This document shows positions 60,909 to 64,000 of a stretch of 64,000 nucleotides of DNA, piece after piece. Below the pieces are notes generated by a model. That model saw only the letters and a list, made by a program, of their open reading frames with translations. It did not search any database and was not told the origin of the DNA. A program made the translations under genes and the position numbers. The stretch spans positions 414,162 to 478,161 of the forward strand of contig NZ_PGFB01000005.1 in NCBI RefSeq assembly GCF_002797855.1, in the 5' to 3' direction. Every line of letters begins with the position of its first letter. Positions within the stretch are counted from its first letter, which is position 1. Source of the stretch: Compostimonas suwonensis (GTDB lineage: Bacteria > Actinomycetota > Actinomycetes > Actinomycetales > Microbacteriaceae).

Positions 60909-63823
60909 CGAAGAGGTCCGCGCCGCGACTCGTCGATGCCCTCGGCGCCCCCGGCGCCCGGCTCGATCACGCCCTGCTCGGCGAGGGCGTCACGGTGTCG
61001 CAGCGCGCCATCGACCGTCTCGCGATGGCCCACGACGCCTCGCACTACCTGCTCGTCCCCGAGGTCGTGCTCACCCCGCGCGACGCGCACGACGTCGCCC
61101 GGATCTTCCGCGCCAGCCACGCGAGCGGGCGGCCCGTCACCTTCCGCTCGGGCGGCACGAGCCTCTCGGGGCAGGGCGTCTCGAGCGGCATCCTCGTCGA
61201 CACCCGCAAGAACTTCCGCAGCGTGCGCGTGCTCGACGGCGGCGCACGGGCCCGCGTGCAGCCGGGGGCCACCGTGCGCATCACGAACGCCCACCTCGCA
61301 CGGCACGGGCGCAAGCTCGGCCCCGACCCGGCGAGCGAGATCGCCTGCACGATCGGCGGGGTCATCGCCAACAACTCGAGCGGCATGGCCTGCGGCATCG
61401 AGCAGAACAGCTACCGCACGGTCGAGTCGCTCGTGCTCGTGCTGCCCAGCGGAACCGTCGTCGACACCGCGCATCCGGATGCCGACCGGCTCCTGCTCGA
61501 GCGCGAGCCGGAGCTGCATCGCGGGCTCGCCGAGCTGCGGCGACGGGTGATCGCCTCGGATGCTGCGGTCGCCCGCATCCGAGCGCAGTTCTCGATGAAG
61601 AACACGATGGGCTACGGGCTCAACTCGCTTCTCGACTTCGACTCCCCCGTGCAGATGCTCGCCCACCTGGCCATCGGCAGCGAGGGCACCCTCGCGTTCG
61701 TGGCCGAGGCCACCTTCCGCACGGTCGAGGTGCTGCCGTGCGTCTCGACCGGCCTGCTCGTCTTCCCGACCCTGAACGACGCGACGGCGGCCCTGCCGGC
61801 TCTCGTCGACGCCGGCCTCGCGACCATCGAGCTCATGGACGCCCAGTCGCTGCGGGTCGCCCGCAGCCAGCCCGACGCGCCCGAGCCCCTCGCGGCGCTC
61901 GACGTCACCGGCCACGCGGCCCTGCTCATCGAGTTCCACGCGGCCGACGATGAGGCGCTCGCGCGGGCGCAGGAGCGCTGCGCGGAGCTCTTCGCCGCCC
62001 TGCCCCTCAGCACGCCGCTGGCCCTCACGACCGACCCCGTCGAGCGGGCCGCGCTCTGGCATGTGCGCAAAGGCCTCTACACGACCGTGGCCGGCGCCCG
62101 ACCCTCCGGCACGACGGCCCTGCTCGAAGACGTCGTCGTGCCGGTCGAGCGGCTGCTGCACACCTGCGAGCGACTCATCGAGCTCTTCGAGCAGCACGGC
62201 TACGAGGGCAGCGTGATCTTCGGCCATGCGAAAGACGGCAACATCCACTTCATGCTCAACGAGCGCTTCGACGAGCCCGGGCGTCTCGACCGCTACGAGC
62301 GCTTCACCGAGGACATGGTCGAGCTCGTGCTCGCCCAGGGCGGCTCGCTCAAGGCCGAGCACGGCACCGGGCGCATCATGGCCCCCTTCGTGCGCCGCCA
62401 GTACGGCGACGAGCTCTACGAGGCGATGCTCGAGATCAAGAGGCTGTGCGACCCGACCGGCCTGCTCAACCCGGGCGTCGTGCTCTCCGACGAGCCGAGG
62501 TCGTACCTGCAGAACCTGAAGACCGTGCCCACGGTCGAGGCCGAGGTCGACCGCTGCGTCGAATGCGGCTACTGCGAGCCCACCTGCCCCAGCAAGAACC
62601 TCACGCTCACGCCCCGCCAGAGGATCGTCGTGCGCCGGGAGATGCGCACGGCGGAGGCGGCGGGCGACACCGCGCTGCTCGCCGAGCTGACCGCGGACTA
62701 CGGCTACGACGGCGTCGACACCTGCGCCGTCGACGGGCTGTGCGCCGTGGCCTGCCCGGTCGGCATCAACACGGGCGACCTCGTGCGCCGCCTGCGCGTG
62801 CAGAGCAGCGGCGCCGTCGAGGGCGCGGTGTGGGAGGCGGCCGCGAAGACCTGGAATCCCGTCACGAGGATCGGAGGCCTGGCGCTGACCGTGGCGAAGG
62901 CGGTGCCGGCGCCACTCGTGACCGGGGTGACCCGGGTGGGGCGCGCGCTGCTCGGCGACGAGACCGTTCCGCTCTACGACGCGGCGCTGCCGGGCGGCGG
63001 GTCGGCGCGCCCGCGCGGCACGCGCCCGCGTCGGCGGGACACGGCGTCGGATGCCGCGGCGCGACCCGACTCGCCGGCCGCCGTCTCGCCGGCGGACGCC
63101 GCGGACGCCGTGTTCTTCGCCGCCTGCATCGGCACCATGTTCGGGCCGGAGGGGAGCTCGCTCGGCGCCGCCGAGGCCTTCCGCCGCCTCTGCGAGCGGG
63201 CCGGGATCACCCTCGCGATCCCCGAGAGCCCGGGCAGCCTCTGCTGCGGAACCCCGTGGAAGTCGAAGGGGCACCTGGGCGGCTATCGGCACATGTCCGA
63301 GACCGTGCTGCCGTCGCTCGTCGCGGCGAGCGGCTCGGGGCGGCTGCCGATCGTGTGCGACGCGGCATCCTGCACCGAAGGGCTCGAGACGATGCACTCG
63401 CTCGCCGTCGCGGCGGGAGGGGGCGACGAGCTGCGGTTCGTCGACTCGGTGCAGTTCGTGCAGGAGCGGATCCTGCCGCGCCTGGCCGTGACACGCCCGC
63501 TCGGCTCGATCGCGGTGCACCACAGCTGCTCGACGACGACCCTCGGCGCCAACCCCGCCATGGACGAGATCGCCCGCTTCGTCGCCGACGACGTGCACCT
63601 GCCCGTCGACTGGGGATGCTGCGCCTTCGCGGGCGACAGGGGGCTGCTGCATCCCGAGCTCACCGCGTCGGCGACGGCAACCGAGGCCGCAGAGCTGGGC
63701 GAGCGCGAGTTCGACGCCTACGTGTCGGCGAACCGCACCTGCGAGCTGGGGATGACGCGGGCCACCGCTCGCCCGTACCGGCACATCCTCGAGGTGCTCG
63801 AAGAGGCCACCCGCCCGCTCTAG
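60905..63823 (+). CDS. FAD- and Fe-S-containing D-2-hydroxyacid dehydrogenase (D-lactate dehydrogenase type)
   Basis: A 972-residue fusion. Residues 40-540 form an FAD-binding type 4 oxidase (FRSGGTSLSGQG; C-terminal domain with EHGTGR and GLLNPGVVL). Two Fe-S motifs follow, CVECGYCEPTCP from Cys551 and CAVDGLCAVACP from Cys607. The last part has two cysteine-rich CCG domains (Cys780-Cys781 and Cys905-Cys906) as in GlpC, LutA and heterodisulfide reductases. Such enzymes oxidise D-lactate or similar D-2-hydroxyacids and pass electrons to quinone. Its coupling to sugar genes (ATGA) suggests the pathway yields a D-2-hydroxyacid. An IS481-type element begins one base after the stop. Confidence 0.92.
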   Translation: MTKRSAPRLVDALGAPGARLDHALLGEGVTVSQRAIDRLAMAHDASHYLLVPEVVLTPRDAHDVARIFRASHASGRPVTFRSGGTSLSGQGVSSGILVDTRKNFRSVRVLDGGARARVQPGATVRITNAHLARHGRKLGPDPASEIACTIGGVIANNSSGMACGIEQNSYRTVESLVLVLPSGTVVDTAHPDADRLLLEREPELHRGLAELRRRVIASDAAVARIRAQFSMKNTMGYGLNSLLDFDSPVQMLAHLAIGSEGTLAFVAEATFRTVEVLPCVSTGLLVFPTLNDATAALPALVDAGLATIELMDAQSLRVARSQPDAPEPLAALDVTGHAALLIEFHAADDEALARAQERCAELFAALPLSTPLALTTDPVERAALWHVRKGLYTTVAGARPSGTTALLEDVVVPVERLLHTCERLIELFEQHGYEGSVIFGHAKDGNIHFMLNERFDEPGRLDRYERFTEDMVELVLAQGGSLKAEHGTGRIMAPFVRRQYGDELYEAMLEIKRLCDPTGLLNPGVVLSDEPRSYLQNLKTVPTVEAEVDRCVECGYCEPTCPSKNLTLTPRQRIVVRREMRTAEAAGDTALLAELTADYGYDGVDTCAVDGLCAVACPVGINTGDLVRRLRVQSSGAVEGAVWEAAAKTWNPVTRIGGLALTVAKAVPAPLVTGVTRVGRALLGDETVPLYDAALPGGGSARPRGTRPRRRDTASDAAARPDSPAAVSPADAADAVFFAACIGTMFGPEGSSLGAAEAFRRLCERAGITLAIPESPGSLCCGTPWKSKGHLGGYRHMSETVLPSLVAASGSGRLPIVCDAASCTEGLETMHSLAVAAGGGDELRFVDSVQFVQERILPRLAVTRPLGSIAVHHSCSTTTLGANPAMDEIARFVADDVHLPVDWGCCAFAGDRGLLHPELTASATATEAAELGEREFDAYVSANRTCELGMTRATARPYRHILEVLEEATRPL

Positions 63824-63853
63824 GTGTACTGACCCGGATCGTTGTTGACGTAG

Positions 63854-63914
63854 GAGAGACCTCCGAGGTCGAGTTGGAGCTGTCTAGGTTCCCTCGATCC
63901 CACGGAGGTCTCTC
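63854..63914 (+). promoter_or_regulatory. RBS-masking hairpin ahead of the transposase
   Basis: GAGAGACCTCCG (63854-63865) and CGGAGGTCTCTC (63903-63914) are perfect 12-bp complements. The right arm contains GGAGG, the ribosome site of the GTG at 63915, so RNA read in from the neighbouring gene would fold and hide it. Confidence 0.75.
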
Positions 63915-64000
63915 GTGTCTCACGCTAATGCCCGGCTGGCTCCGGCCGGCAGGTTGATCATGGTCCAACGCATCGGGTCGGGGCGAGCGGTCGCTCACGT
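63915..64000 (+). CDS. IS481-family transposase, N-terminal fragment
   Basis: The first 28 codons (VSHANARLAPAGRLIMVQRI...) match the N-terminus of IS481-family DDE transposases, which begins with a helix-turn-helix that binds the element's ends. The start is GTG with GGAGG six bases upstream. The gene continues past the window edge, so completeness cannot be judged. Confidence 0.8.
   Translation, partial: MSHANARLAPAGRLIMVQRIGSGRAVAH

Larger units (their letters stand above)
63825..64000 (+). mobile_element. IS481-type insertion sequence, left end (truncated by window edge)
   Basis: The element starts TGTACTGACCCGGATCGTTG, one base past the preceding stop codon, and runs off the window. 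Its 5' region contains a hairpin that masks the transposase ribosome site. The left boundary is placed by the start of the IR-like sequence; the right end and target duplication are out of view. Confidence 0.75.

Overview
The window reads as chromosomal DNA of a high-GC actinobacterium, most likely a member of the Microbacteriaceae. The grounds are: GC near 70 %, strong GAC/CTC/GCC codon use, GTG starts, many apparently leaderless promoters, the tRNA-Trp/secE/nusG/rplK/rplA block followed by an aspartate aminotransferase and murB with HadA/HadB-like dehydratases, and PspC-type histidine kinases. No plasmid, phage or CRISPR genes are visible. The only transposon is an IS481-type element that starts at the right edge.

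Left part, 1-10.9 kb, is mostly core genome: the tail of an MDR oxidoreductase, a phosphoribosyltransferase, a secreted membrane-anchored protein, a GNAT acetyltransferase, a NarL-type two-component pair, a membrane acyltransferase, rplA, rplK, nusG, secE, tRNA-Trp and aspartate aminotransferase. From 10.9 to 22.5 kb a block of regulatory and export genes lies between the aminotransferase and murB: a nuclease-like gene flanked by palindromes, two ABC-2 exporters, a NarL-type pair, and a rearranged LiaFSR/PspC-like set. Housekeeping genes then resume: murB, two hot-dog dehydratases, dienelactone hydrolase, Ppx/GppA, a flavin monooxygenase and a divergent MetY.

The right half, 29.6-63.8 kb, is a carbohydrate region with three modules. 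Module 1 (29.6-40.5 kb) has a YicI-type alpha-xylosidase, a LacI regulator, then an operon of GH42 beta-galactosidase, GH3 beta-glucosidase, a lipoprotein binding protein and two permeases. Two identical 16-bp palindromes sit at the two outward-facing promoters, and the enzyme set fits uptake and cytoplasmic dismantling of xyloglucan oligosaccharides. Two elongation tRNAs (Met, Thr) follow. Module 2 (41.1-45.2 kb) is a divergent pair of GH13 alpha-glucan hydrolases. M23 peptidase and inositol-monophosphatase genes follow. Module 3 (47.8-63.8 kb) has a D-2-hydroxyacid dehydrogenase, a second LacI regulator, a second ABC sugar importer, a second GH42, a Gfo/Idh/MocA dehydrogenase, a class I DhnA-type aldolase and, divergently, a tightly overlapping operon of PfkB kinase, ManA-like isomerase, DUF4432 epimerase-like protein and a large FAD/Fe-S D-2-hydroxyacid dehydrogenase. 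Two identical 12-bp palindromes mark its two control regions. This is a coherent but unassigned 'phosphorylate, isomerise, split' sugar pathway.

The intergenic spaces hold several families of inverted repeats. Family A (three copies, 56-66 bp) brackets the nuclease-like gene and even encodes its C-terminus. Family B (four copies, 85-86 bp) has conserved ends and a variable middle. These, the LacI-type operator pairs, a triple palindrome in front of a drug-exporter operon and an RBS-masking hairpin in the IS481 element are the least ordinary features of the window. All functional calls are from reading the sequence; no database search was run.
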